A DNA stretch of 64,000 nt from an uncultured Bacteroidales bacterium (GTDB lineage Bacteria; Bacteroidota; Bacteroidia; Bacteroidales; Bacteroidaceae): the NCBI GenBank assembly GCA_902802815.1, contig CADCNQ010000021.1, positions 1 through 64,000 of the forward strand, given 5' to 3'. Numbering within the stretch: the first letter of the stretch is position 1; each line of letters opens with the position of its first letter. Under the pieces are notes generated by a model. The model had not been told where the DNA came from. It made no database searches and was given only the letters and a program-made list of their open reading frames with translations. This document shows positions 1-8,246 of the stretch, in pieces. Position numbers and translations under genes: made by a program.

Positions 1-104
1 AATCCGCGACTGAATTTTTGTCTTCCCATAATGCTTAAATAAATTTAGAAATTTAACATTTAAGCCTTCTTGGGAGTCAACCTATTTCAGTACAAGACAA
101 AGTT

Positions 105-136
105 GTAAGTGAGTAAGTGCATAAGTGAATATGTGG
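105..136. repeat. 8-bp imperfect tandem repeat (4 units)
   Basis: Four consecutive 8-base units (GTAAGTGA, GTAAGTGC, ATAAGTGA, ATATGTGG) lie about 30 bases beyond the stop codon of the minus-strand gene that ends at 167. An AT-rich inverted repeat at 34-64 (CTTAAAT against ATTTAAG) precedes them. No gene is supported in 1-166: thirteen codons open from base 1 end in TAA but are too short to identify. Confidence 0.5.
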
Positions 137-166
137 AAGGCTGGCGATGGTCAATGGCAGACTGTC

Positions 167-976
167 TCAAGGAATATACTGCTTCCAGAAATCTTCATAC
201 TGATATTTTTCCCAGGCATGGCATCCAAAAGGAAGTTTACCATGTGTCACCTCGGCAAACAAATATTGCGGTGAAATCTCAAAAGAAAAAAAAGCAGCTT
301 CTTCTGCTTTGGGGATATTGAGACGATGGCGGGTGGATGCAAGCCAGTGGCAGAAGAATCTGTCTTCCCACGTCTTTTTGTCTCGTTTCAAAAAATGCCC
401 GATGGTATTGTTGCCTATAATCGGACTCATACATCGTACAAGGCAGCGTCCCAAATCCTGGATGGAGTGGTATTCTTCGCGGAAGATTTCTGTACAACTC
501 TTGATTTTGAGACGGGGATTTGTCACACGTAAGAAAGTTGATATTTTACGTAGTGAGAATCCACCGTTGCCAGCGCGCCACAGCTTATATCCTTCTTCAT
601 GACTAAAATGCTTTTCAAACCAAGGTGCACCGATGTAGTCGTAGCCTTTTTGACACCACATGTCTAATTCATCTTTAAATACCCACGCATCTAATTGGTA
701 GATAAGAAGATATTCGTAATTCCGGAACCTGTGGTAGAATGGTTGAGATGTCATAAGACGATTATAGCCTTCTATACCTTTAAAGAACTCATCTGGGAAA
801 CGTTCATCAGGCAGTTCTGTTCCGGCAAATTCGTGATAAGCCTTGACATCAAGGCTTTCCGGGCATACGAGACAAATGGGGTGTGTGCCAAGTATACGTA
901 TGCATTGACGTAATGATAATTGCTCGCTGCTGCTGAGTTGTTTTTTATATACAGGTATAATAATGATAGATTTCAT
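167..976 (-). CDS. DUF5672-type glycosyltransferase-like protein
   Basis: The 269-residue protein resembles the DUF5672 family, which is found in polysaccharide loci and thought to be glycosyltransferases. It begins with a short beta strand (MKSIIIIPVYK) typical of GT-A folds. It carries the segment YEYLLIYQLDAWVF near residue 90, where the acidic residue could act as the sugar-nucleotide/metal site, followed by DYIGAPWF and AGNGGFSLR, both characteristic of the family. There is no signal peptide or membrane span, so it probably acts at the cytoplasmic face. It follows the next glycosyltransferase by 11 bases on the same strand and is probably cotranscribed with it. The donor and acceptor sugars cannot be inferred. 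Confidence 0.8.
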   Translation of the reverse strand: MKSIIIIPVYKKQLSSSEQLSLRQCIRILGTHPICLVCPESLDVKAYHEFAGTELPDERFPDEFFKGIEGYNRLMTSQPFYHRFRNYEYLLIYQLDAWVFKDELDMWCQKGYDYIGAPWFEKHFSHEEGYKLWRAGNGGFSLRKISTFLRVTNPRLKIKSCTEIFREEYHSIQDLGRCLVRCMSPIIGNNTIGHFLKRDKKTWEDRFFCHWLASTRHRLNIPKAEEAAFFSFEISPQYLFAEVTHGKLPFGCHAWEKYQYEDFWKQYIP

Positions 977-987
977 ACAGCATCTTT

Positions 988-1803
988 TTAGGCTTTGTCT
1001 TTATGCAGTTTCTTTACGATGTTGCAAAGGAACAGCGCGAAACGGATAATTCTTCTATAGGTCTTTCTTTGATGAACGAGAAGTGCCACTTCCTGTGTCA
1101 GTTTGTTGGCTCCCTCCATACACATTGGTTTGATTGTTTCCATAATGGCGGGTGATAACTCTTTCTGACGCATAATATTTAATTCCGTTTTTACCAAATC
1201 CAAATTAGAACTCATGCCGCCAAGGCGGAAATCGCATACGTACAATGGAAGATATTCAAAACGGCATTTCTTAAGCGTTAGTTCTATCCATTTCGCCCAA
1301 TCGGCATATATTTTGTAACTTTCGTCGTAGGGTGAAGATTTCATGACGGAACCTCGTATGAACATGGCCTGATGACAGATATTGTCCTGATATATACCGT
1401 GTAATGAAAAAGTTTTTGGCGCATGCATCTCTTCCGCTCGGTCATCTTCATAGACGCGAACCCAATCGCCATAAAGTATATCTGCAGAATGCTCGTGCGC
1501 GAAGACACTTTCCAGAACGTTTTTATCATGAAATATGTCGCCGGAGTTCATGAATATCATCCATTCTCCCCTTGCGTGGTTAATGCCCTTATTCTGAGCA
1601 TTATAAACCCCACTATCGGGCTCACTGCACCACCATGCCATCTCGTTTGCATGCTGTTCAAGAAAATCCAGGTCGTCCTCCGTACTGCCTCCGTCAACCA
1701 CAATCCACTCGAAGTCTCTGTATGTTTGCGATGCTACGCTCTGATGTGTGGCTTCAAGACCTGCGAGATTGTTGCGGTTTATCGTGATAATAGATACTTT
1801 CAT
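988..1803 (-). CDS. Glycosyltransferase family 2 (WfgS-like)
   Basis: A GT-A fold family 2 glycosyltransferase of 271 residues. The N-terminus MKVSIITINRNN is the usual first strand. Later come VDGGSTEDD, SEPDSGVYNAQNKGI and the FMNSGD segment in the DxD region, a pattern typical of WfgS/WcaA-like enzymes that add one sugar to a lipid-linked glycan. The open frame extends 20 codons upstream to 1863, but the ATG at 1803 sits exactly at the conserved start and is preferred. A weak -7-like box (TACCTTCG on the minus strand, 1841-1848) lies about 40 bases upstream. It is the first gene of a two-gene operon divergent from the gene at 1942. Confidence 0.88.
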   Translation of the reverse strand: MKVSIITINRNNLAGLEATHQSVASQTYRDFEWIVVDGGSTEDDLDFLEQHANEMAWWCSEPDSGVYNAQNKGINHARGEWMIFMNSGDIFHDKNVLESVFAHEHSADILYGDWVRVYEDDRAEEMHAPKTFSLHGIYQDNICHQAMFIRGSVMKSSPYDESYKIYADWAKWIELTLKKCRFEYLPLYVCDFRLGGMSSNLDLVKTELNIMRQKELSPAIMETIKPMCMEGANKLTQEVALLVHQRKTYRRIIRFALFLCNIVKKLHKDKA

Positions 1804-1889
1804 GAATGATATTGTGCTTGAATATGAGTAAATCGCAGTGCGAAGGTATGAAATAATATGCATATTGCCATTATTTTTGTTGTTTATTT

Positions 1890-1918
1890 TTGATTATAAA
1901 AAAAAAAACGTATCTTTG
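1890..1918 (+). promoter_or_regulatory. Bacteroidetes-type promoter of the 1942 operon
   Basis: A -7 box TATCTTTG lies at 1911-1918, with a TTG -33 element at 1890-1892 and an 18-base spacer rich in A. It matches the Bacteroidetes primary sigma consensus (TTTG / TAnnTTTG) and lies 23 bases before the ATG at 1942. It probably drives the glycosyltransferase and O-acylation genes downstream. Confidence 0.7.
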
Positions 1919-1941
1919 CACCGGAAGAGAAGTATTATATT

Positions 1942-2877
1942 ATGAAGGTTGAAAATCTCATATTTTCGGAACAAAAGGTAGAACGACTTAAATTACCTAC
2001 TATTTCAGTGGTTGTACACTTACATCTGTTCTATCTGGATCTAATTCCGGATTTTTTGAAATATTTGGGGCATATTCCAGTACCATTTTCGTTGCTTATT
2101 TCTATTCCGGAGGGTGTTGTGGCAGATGATAATGATGTGAAGAAATTGTTCTGCATTTTGTCCAATATGCGGGAAATAATCATTAAACATACCCCTAATA
2201 AGGGACGGGATATCGCTCCAATGCTATGCAGTTTTGCAGAAGAAATTCAAAAATACGATGTATTGCTTCATTTGCATACAAAGAAGACTCTTCATCATAA
2301 GGATATGCTTGAGGGCTGGCTGAAGCATATTTTGGAACATTTGTTGCCTTCTGATATATGTATAATATCAATTCTTTCGCGACTTTCACGTGATGCCGGT
2401 ATGATAATTCCACCAGACTTCGTGTCATATAATGTAGCATTTGATAGTTGGGGGACGCCTAAGAATTTAGCTATTGCCCAAGACGTGATGACTCGTGGTG
2501 GTTTGAATATAAATCTCAAGAAAGAGTATCCGGAAATAGTTTATCCTGAAGGTGGTATGTTTTGGGCTTGTACAGAGTATCTTCACAGGCTTTTTGCATT
2601 GGGGCTGACATATGATGATTTTCCAGAAGAACCGATTGGCATAGATGGCACTATTGCACATGCTTTGGAACGATTGTATTGCTTGTGGGGAATTGACGGT
2701 GAAAAAAAAGTGTTTAGAACATACTTTTTTGAATCAGAACAGACTGTAACACGACGACTTGCAAAAGAACGATGGTATTTCATTGGTAAGAACAGAAAGC
2801 ATCTCATGATGTGCCGTATTCTGGGTGTTTTGTGTCTCGTGTTGTTTGTCCTTCTTTTAATATCAATATTTATTTAA
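1942..2877 (+). CDS. Rhamnan synthesis F (RgpF)-like glycosyltransferase
   Basis: The 311-residue protein resembles the RgpF (rhamnan synthesis protein F) family, which extends polysaccharide backbones. Supporting segments are VVVHLHLFYLDLIPDFL, the conserved TPNKGRDIAPML, and LLHLHTKKT in the middle, then PEGGMFWACTEYL and PIGIDGTIAHALER towards the C-terminus. It ends with a hydrophobic segment (about residues 289-311) that could anchor it in the inner membrane. The gene is AT-rich compared with later parts of the window, which is common for glycan loci acquired by transfer. Its stop codon overlaps the start of the next gene (TAATG), so the two are translationally coupled. Confidence 0.82.
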   Translation: MKVENLIFSEQKVERLKLPTISVVVHLHLFYLDLIPDFLKYLGHIPVPFSLLISIPEGVVADDNDVKKLFCILSNMREIIIKHTPNKGRDIAPMLCSFAEEIQKYDVLLHLHTKKTLHHKDMLEGWLKHILEHLLPSDICIISILSRLSRDAGMIIPPDFVSYNVAFDSWGTPKNLAIAQDVMTRGGLNINLKKEYPEIVYPEGGMFWACTEYLHRLFALGLTYDDFPEEPIGIDGTIAHALERLYCLWGIDGEKKVFRTYFFESEQTVTRRLAKERWYFIGKNRKHLMMCRILGVLCLVLFVLLLISIFI

Positions 2878-3647
2878 TGGGAATGGCAGACAAAAAGATA
2901 TCCGTAACGCTGCTGATTTCGACCTACAATTGGTTGGATGCGCTGAAGAAGGTGCTTGATGGAGTGGAGCGTCAAACGGTCATGCCCGACGAGATTATCA
3001 TTGCTGATGACGGGTCGAAGGAGGAAACGACGACATTTTTGCAGCAGTATGCAAAGACCTCGCGTGTTCCGATATACCATGTATGGCATGAAGATAAAGG
3101 ATTCCGTAAGTCAAGGATACTTAATAAGGCTGTGGCTGTAGGAAAATGTGACTACATAATTGAGATAGATGGGGATGTCATACCGGAGCGTCATTTTGTT
3201 GAGGACCATCTCAACGTGGCTCGCAGGGGTTGTTTTGTGTGCGGAGGACGAGTCATGTTGAAAGAGGATGGCCGTATATCTCCGTCGCACTATTTCAACT
3301 GTATTCGCAGTAAAATACTGCGTGCGATTGTGATGCGTATGTGTGATTCGTTCAATGTCAAATACATAAAAGGATGTAATATGGCATTTTGGCGTGATGA
3401 CTTCATTGCGGTTAACGGTTATGATGAGGCAATGGAGGGATGGGGTAGCGAGGATCATGAGTTCGCAGCCAGATTGAATTTTTCAGGTGTGAGGTATCGT
3501 CGTCTGAAATTCGGAGGAATTCTTTACCATATTCGTCATAAAATTGCATCAAGAGAGAATGCAGAGAAAAACAGAGAAATATTCCGCAGGGTATTGTTGG
3601 AGCACAGGACGTGGGCAGAGGATGGAGTAAATAAGTATTTGGTATGA
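2877..3647 (+). CDS. Glycosyltransferase family 2 with GT7-type C-terminal region
   Basis: A GT2 enzyme of 256 residues. The N-terminal half has the strand KISVTLLISTYNW, the donor-site motif IIIADDGSKEET and the metal-binding IDGDVIPE near residue 95. The C-terminal half has GWGSEDHEFAARL, the acceptor-side motif seen in galactosyltransferase-like (Glyco_transf_7C) proteins. The open frame begins at 2811, but that region overlaps the previous gene. The ATG at 2877, inside TAATG, gives the correct family start, and the ATG at 2883 is an alternative. It is translationally coupled upstream, and downstream through ATGA. Confidence 0.88.
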   Translation: MGMADKKISVTLLISTYNWLDALKKVLDGVERQTVMPDEIIIADDGSKEETTTFLQQYAKTSRVPIYHVWHEDKGFRKSRILNKAVAVGKCDYIIEIDGDVIPERHFVEDHLNVARRGCFVCGGRVMLKEDGRISPSHYFNCIRSKILRAIVMRMCDSFNVKYIKGCNMAFWRDDFIAVNGYDEAMEGWGSEDHEFAARLNFSGVRYRRLKFGGILYHIRHKIASRENAEKNREIFRRVLLEHRTWAEDGVNKYLV

Positions 3648-4561
3648 AGGTATCTGTAATTGTTCCCAACTACAATCATGCCCGTTATCTGAGGGATCGT
3701 TTGGACAGCATTCTTGCCCAAACGGTGCAGGATATGGAAGTGATTATCCTTGATGACTGTTCGACAGACAACAGCATGGAAATACTTGCGGCATATGAGA
3801 ACCATCCCAAGGTGCAGTGTGTAGTGCGCAACACGATTAATTCAGGAAGTCCTTTCCTGCAGTGGCAGCGGGGCTTTGATCTTGCACAGGGTGAATATAT
3901 ATGGATAGCGGAGAGCGATGATGTTGCTGAACCGACGTTTCTCGAGGAGAGTCTGAAAAGGTTGGAGCTAAATCCGAATATCCAAATGACGTTTTCCCGT
4001 TCCATTTTCATTGATGGCGATGGAAATCGTTTGGAGGGGTCGCCCGATAAACCGGCCCTGTATAGGGGTGACGGTGTGTACGATGGTCGCAAGTTCGCAT
4101 TGCAGAGGATGCTTTTTCGCGATGTAATATACAATGCATCTATGGTGGTTTTTCGAAAAAATGCACTTGAGAGTATTACACCGGAATTTAAGACATATCG
4201 CTCAAGCGGTGACTGGGTATTTTGGTTCGATGTTATGATACAGGGATATCTGGCAGAGATACCGCTACAGTTGAATCGTTTTAGGCAGCATGAGGGTAAG
4301 GTCACAGTTCAGGCTAACCGGGCGGGGAGGAATATGGAGGAGAATGCGAGATGTGTGCGTCATATGTGTGAAAGGCTTTGCCTGACTGTATTACAGAAAA
4401 AGAGTATAAGGGGACGTATGACATTACGTTTCAGAAAGAAAGATTTTCCAGGCAAGCAACAAGTTAAGGATAAATATCCGGAGTTTTATGATGGAACTTG
4501 GGATGATATAGTTTTCTACGAGATAGATAAATGTCTGGGCATAACCGGATTGTTAAGGTAA
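3644..4561 (+). CDS. Glycosyltransferase family 2
   Basis: A 305-residue GT2 enzyme with the N-terminus MKVSVIVPNYNHARYL, the motif IILDDCSTDNS near residue 35 and AESDD as the DxD-type metal site near residue 93. The length and the C-terminal helices (SSGDWVFWFDVMIQG, FRQHEGKVT) fit enzymes that transfer a sugar to a lipid-linked polysaccharide intermediate in the cytoplasm. The ATG overlaps the preceding stop as ATGA, so it is coupled to the gene before it. The sugar specificity cannot be read from sequence. Confidence 0.9.
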   Translation: MKVSVIVPNYNHARYLRDRLDSILAQTVQDMEVIILDDCSTDNSMEILAAYENHPKVQCVVRNTINSGSPFLQWQRGFDLAQGEYIWIAESDDVAEPTFLEESLKRLELNPNIQMTFSRSIFIDGDGNRLEGSPDKPALYRGDGVYDGRKFALQRMLFRDVIYNASMVVFRKNALESITPEFKTYRSSGDWVFWFDVMIQGYLAEIPLQLNRFRQHEGKVTVQANRAGRNMEENARCVRHMCERLCLTVLQKKSIRGRMTLRFRKKDFPGKQQVKDKYPEFYDGTWDDIVFYEIDKCLGITGLLR

Positions 4562-4585
4562 CATATAAAGCTGGATTGATTAGTT

Positions 4586-6025
4586 ATGTTATTTAACTCC
4601 TTCGAGTATCTTATATTCATGCCACTGGTCTTCGTGTTGTATTGGCTGTTAAAAGACCACTATCGTTGGCAGAATGTGCTGATATTGGTAGCAAGTTATA
4701 TATTTTACGGATGGTGGGATTGGAAATTCTTGCTTTTGATAGCATTTTCCTCTGGTATATCGTATGCTGGCGCATTGATGATAGAGCATTGGAGGAAAAA
4801 AGGTCCGCTACGCATGTCTTATTGGTCGTGTTTCACCAGCGTAACACTTAATCTGGCAGTCCTTTGTGTGTTTAAATACTACAATTTCTTCATAGATAAT
4901 ATCATCAACATCTTCCCATCATTGTTAGAGACTCATCGTTCCACTCTTTTAATTCATGTGGTACTTCCTGTCGGTATATCGTTCTACACTCTTCAGTCTG
5001 CCGCATACGTGATAGACGTGTATCGCGGCAAGGTGCAGGCGACTAAGGATGTTGTGGCATTTTTCTCCTTCGTGAGTTTCTTTCCGCAACTTGTAGCCGG
5101 TCCTATCGAGCGTGCCAACAACCTCCTGCCGCAGTTTCTCCAGCCTCGCAGATTTGATTACGCGATGGCTGTGGACGGTTGCCGGAGGATTCTGTGGGGA
5201 CTCTTCAAGAAACTGGTAATCGCCGATAACTGCGCGGTGTATGTTAATGAGGTGTGGCATGATTTCGGTTCACAGGGCGTTAGCACTCTCCTTTTGTGTT
5301 CTCTCCTGTTTGTTTTCCAAATATATGGTGATTTCTCCGGTTATTCCGATATTGCGATAGGCTCTGCACGGCTTATGGGGATAAAGATAATGGATAATTT
5401 CCGCATGCCGTTCTTTTCACGTAATATGGCGGAGTTTTGGCGTCGTTGGCATATCTCACTCAACACGTGGTTTGCCGACTATGTTTATATTCCGATGGGT
5501 GGTAGCCGTTGTAGTAAGATGAAACATCTGCGTAATATACTCTTCGTGTTCCTTCTTTCCGGTTTGTGGCATGGTGCAAACTGGACATATGTGATGTGGG
5601 GACTGTTCCTGGCAGTTTGTTTTATCCCGACGGTGTTCCGGCGCGGACCGAAACAAGACTGGCGCATCCTGGAGAAGCACCGCTCCGCGAGCGACTGGGT
5701 GCATACGCTTTTGACATTCGTCCTTGTGATGATAAGTCTGATAATTTTCCGTGCCCCGGACATCAATTCTCTGATAGATTTCTTTTGCAAGATAGGGGAG
5801 TTTTCCATGGTTCCCATTTATTATCCGTCTCATTTGCTGAATTATACGCTATCAGCAGTGGTGTTTATGATGGTGATGGAGTGGACAATGCGTTTCCGTG
5901 CCCATCCGCTGGATTTTTCCGAGAAATGGCCGAGGGTGGTTCGGGTGGCGATATATTATATACTTATGGCAACTATAGTGCTCTTCTCCGGCCAGTCGCA
6001 GACGTTTATATATTTCCAGTTCTAA
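4586..6025 (+). CDS. MBOAT family O-acyltransferase (AlgI-like)
   Basis: A 479-residue polytopic membrane protein of the MBOAT/AlgI family, which moves an acyl group across the inner membrane for O-acylation of a polysaccharide. Clear family motifs are LPVGISFYTLQSAAYVIDVYRG, FFPQLVAGPIERA, AEFWRRWHISLNTWF and LSGLWHGANWTYVMWG. The last contains the catalytic histidine, at about residue 330. About ten membrane spans are visible. The length is normal for AlgI and DltB homologues. The next gene encodes the SGNH partner usually paired with this enzyme, so together they probably acetylate the glycan made by the surrounding glycosyltransferases. Confidence 0.95.
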   Translation: MLFNSFEYLIFMPLVFVLYWLLKDHYRWQNVLILVASYIFYGWWDWKFLLLIAFSSGISYAGALMIEHWRKKGPLRMSYWSCFTSVTLNLAVLCVFKYYNFFIDNIINIFPSLLETHRSTLLIHVVLPVGISFYTLQSAAYVIDVYRGKVQATKDVVAFFSFVSFFPQLVAGPIERANNLLPQFLQPRRFDYAMAVDGCRRILWGLFKKLVIADNCAVYVNEVWHDFGSQGVSTLLLCSLLFVFQIYGDFSGYSDIAIGSARLMGIKIMDNFRMPFFSRNMAEFWRRWHISLNTWFADYVYIPMGGSRCSKMKHLRNILFVFLLSGLWHGANWTYVMWGLFLAVCFIPTVFRRGPKQDWRILEKHRSASDWVHTLLTFVLVMISLIIFRAPDINSLIDFFCKIGEFSMVPIYYPSHLLNYTLSAVVFMMVMEWTMRFRAHPLDFSEKWPRVVRVAIYYILMATIVLFSGQSQTFIYFQF

Positions 6026-6037
6026 GGAGGATGGGTA

Positions 6038-7159
6038 ATGATGAAAAAGTTTATAATTAGAATGTTGATTTTCTCTATCCCTGTGATTGCACTCTATGCC
6101 TATCCGATGCTGAGATTTGCGAATGGGGAAAGTTTTGGAGATCTTAGTCAACTCGGTAATTACTTCTTTGATAAGGAATATTTGCCGATGATGGACTACA
6201 ATCCCGGTTTCAAACGCCACGTGATTCTCGCAGAAGATGTTACGGAAGAAGTATGTGATTCGGATGTGTTGGTGATAGGAGATTCGTTCACGCAGATTGG
6301 ATTTCCAAATTTTATGGAATACCTACAGGACTTGTTCCCGCTTCGTTCAATATTTGGAATTCATACCTACATGGATAAAGAATGGCGTTATATCCATAAA
6401 TCCCTGGAAGGCTCCGGACGTCTCCTGACTTTTCCGGGGAAAACAGATATGGTAATGTATCTTTTACATCACGCAAAACGTTTGCCCTCTACAATAGTTA
6501 TAGAGTCATCGGAGATGTGGTTGATGGAGACTGTCTTAAGAACAAATTTTGATGTTTGTGAAGACTCTTTGGTAGACTATGACGGCATGCCATTGATGTC
6601 ATCTCAAGAAAAATATGAAAGATATAGTCAATTGCTGGTAACTCCGAATCCTATAAAGTGCATATTTAATGGCAGAGCATTTAATTTTGCTCAGGACTGG
6701 ATTAAGCGTCGTGCCGGAGTGGCAGAGAATTTTGTAAAAAAGTCTGTATTGTCTAAGCCGATGTTTACAAATAATGGTGATGAGAGCACGTTATATTACC
6801 TTCCATATATGATGATATGGCAGGAAGAAGAGATAGAGAAGATGCGTAATATAATGACTCGAATTATAGATGAAGGAGCGAAACGTGATGTGAACATCAT
6901 TTTTATGGTAATCCCACTTAAAGAGCACGTATATGAAAATGAAATGATAGCAAGACAGGCTTCAGCCACATATCTCTCTAATTGTCTTGTGGATAGGGCG
7001 TGCAATCCGCATTATCTGATATGCCAGCCAATATTGAGAGAGATGATAGATGGTGGCGAGAAGGATGTTTTTTTAGCCAATGACACTCATTGGTCATATA
7101 AGGGAGCACGGGTTTGTGCGGAGGCTCTTAAGTCAAAGATAGAATCAGGAAAACGATGA
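6038..7159 (+). CDS. SGNH/AlgJ-like O-acetyltransferase partner
   Basis: A 373-residue protein with an N-terminal signal anchor (about residues 5-22) followed by a periplasmic SGNH-type domain. VLVIGDSFTQIGF (near residue 80) supplies the catalytic serine, and NDTHWSYKGA near the C-terminus supplies the Asp-His pair, as in AlgJ and AlgX. These proteins receive acetyl groups from an AlgI-type MBOAT and place them on exopolysaccharide. The gene lies 12 bases after the MBOAT gene and overlaps the next gene by ATGA. The start could be 6038 or the second ATG at 6041. Confidence 0.82.
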   Translation: MMKKFIIRMLIFSIPVIALYAYPMLRFANGESFGDLSQLGNYFFDKEYLPMMDYNPGFKRHVILAEDVTEEVCDSDVLVIGDSFTQIGFPNFMEYLQDLFPLRSIFGIHTYMDKEWRYIHKSLEGSGRLLTFPGKTDMVMYLLHHAKRLPSTIVIESSEMWLMETVLRTNFDVCEDSLVDYDGMPLMSSQEKYERYSQLLVTPNPIKCIFNGRAFNFAQDWIKRRAGVAENFVKKSVLSKPMFTNNGDESTLYYLPYMMIWQEEEIEKMRNIMTRIIDEGAKRDVNIIFMVIPLKEHVYENEMIARQASATYLSNCLVDRACNPHYLICQPILREMIDGGEKDVFLANDTHWSYKGARVCAEALKSKIESGKR

Positions 7160-8217
7160 AAAAGTATTCATATTCCTTGGACGCATTTCGTGTCTTGGCA
7201 ATACTCTGCGTATTTGTCTGTCATCTTAATGTTTTCAATGAAGGACTAGAGGGAGGTAAAATCTTTTTGGGTGGTAATATACCAAGTATAGGAGGTCTTG
7301 CTGTGCATTATTTTATTTTGCTATCGGCATTCCTGGGTGCATATTTCTATGATAAAAGTATCTCACATGGATACTTGGCATATGTGAGAAAGAGAGTGTG
7401 GCGTCTTTTTCCCACAAATTGGGTTACGCTGTTTTTTTATGTTATAGTATTTGTTTGGCTTGGGATGTATACCATGTCTTTCTGGAGAGCAATAGTGGAA
7501 GTGGCGTTATCTTCCTGTTTGCTGCAATCATTATTTAAATTTTCTGCTCTTAGATTTAATGCTCCGGCATGGACTATATCAACATTGTTTGTTCTATATT
7601 TAATTACACCTTTATTGATGTGGCCATTGAAAAAAATAAAAAAACCTTGGGTGCTGATAGTGCTTGTAATATTATTGACGTGGGTGGATATTGAATATAG
7701 AGATTGGTTGATGATTGTTAAACCTAAAAATAGTTGGTTGAATTATTTATCTCCAGTCTGTAGAATTTTTTCTTATTTGCTTGGGTTGACAATGGGATAT
7801 GCGGCGAGAAGAATGACATGCCCTGTAATAGTTAGACAGTATGCCACATGGATAGAGTTATGTGTGTTTGCAATATTTCTTTACGGATGCTCTATGATTG
7901 AAAGGGATTTCAGACTATGCTATCTTATTGTGATGTATTCAACACCTCTTATTATCGCGATATGTTTTATGGGAAATGGGAAAATCTCTAAAATGATAGG
8001 GGCGTGCGGAATAAGTAGCATATCCTCTTATGTGTATGCGTTTTACATGATACATTTTTTATTCATATTGTTGGTAAAAACTATGTGTGACCGGATGTTG
8101 CTTATGTGGGGCAATATGTCAATGTCGCAGGTGTGGGTGGCGGTAATTTTTACATTTATCAGTGCTTGTGCTGCGAGTGTTCTTCTTCACCATTATGTGG
8201 AGAAACGAATAGCATAG
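7156..8217 (+). CDS. Acyltransferase family 3 (OafA/YrhL-like)
   Basis: A 353-residue integral membrane acyltransferase of the acyltransferase-3 family. The N-terminus YSLDAFRVLAILCVFVCHLNVF contains the family's R-x10-H arrangement with the catalytic histidine near residue 23, and about ten hydrophobic helices follow. Such enzymes O-acetylate LPS or capsular sugars from acetyl-CoA. The gene overlaps the SGNH gene by ATGA, so this operon carries two separate acylation routes. Its runs of A and T (for example around 7630) make it more AT-rich than most of the window, consistent with horizontal origin. Confidence 0.9.
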   Translation: MKKYSYSLDAFRVLAILCVFVCHLNVFNEGLEGGKIFLGGNIPSIGGLAVHYFILLSAFLGAYFYDKSISHGYLAYVRKRVWRLFPTNWVTLFFYVIVFVWLGMYTMSFWRAIVEVALSSCLLQSLFKFSALRFNAPAWTISTLFVLYLITPLLMWPLKKIKKPWVLIVLVILLTWVDIEYRDWLMIVKPKNSWLNYLSPVCRIFSYLLGLTMGYAARRMTCPVIVRQYATWIELCVFAIFLYGCSMIERDFRLCYLIVMYSTPLIIAICFMGNGKISKMIGACGISSISSYVYAFYMIHFLFILLVKTMCDRMLLMWGNMSMSQVWVAVIFTFISACAASVLLHHYVEKRIA

Positions 8218-8246
8218 AATTATACGAAAAATACATCGGAATAGAC

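Noticed and set aside
1-42. Thirteen open codons ending in TAA at the left edge, perhaps the end of a gene
   Set aside because: Too short to identify. A transposase end was considered but cannot be supported.
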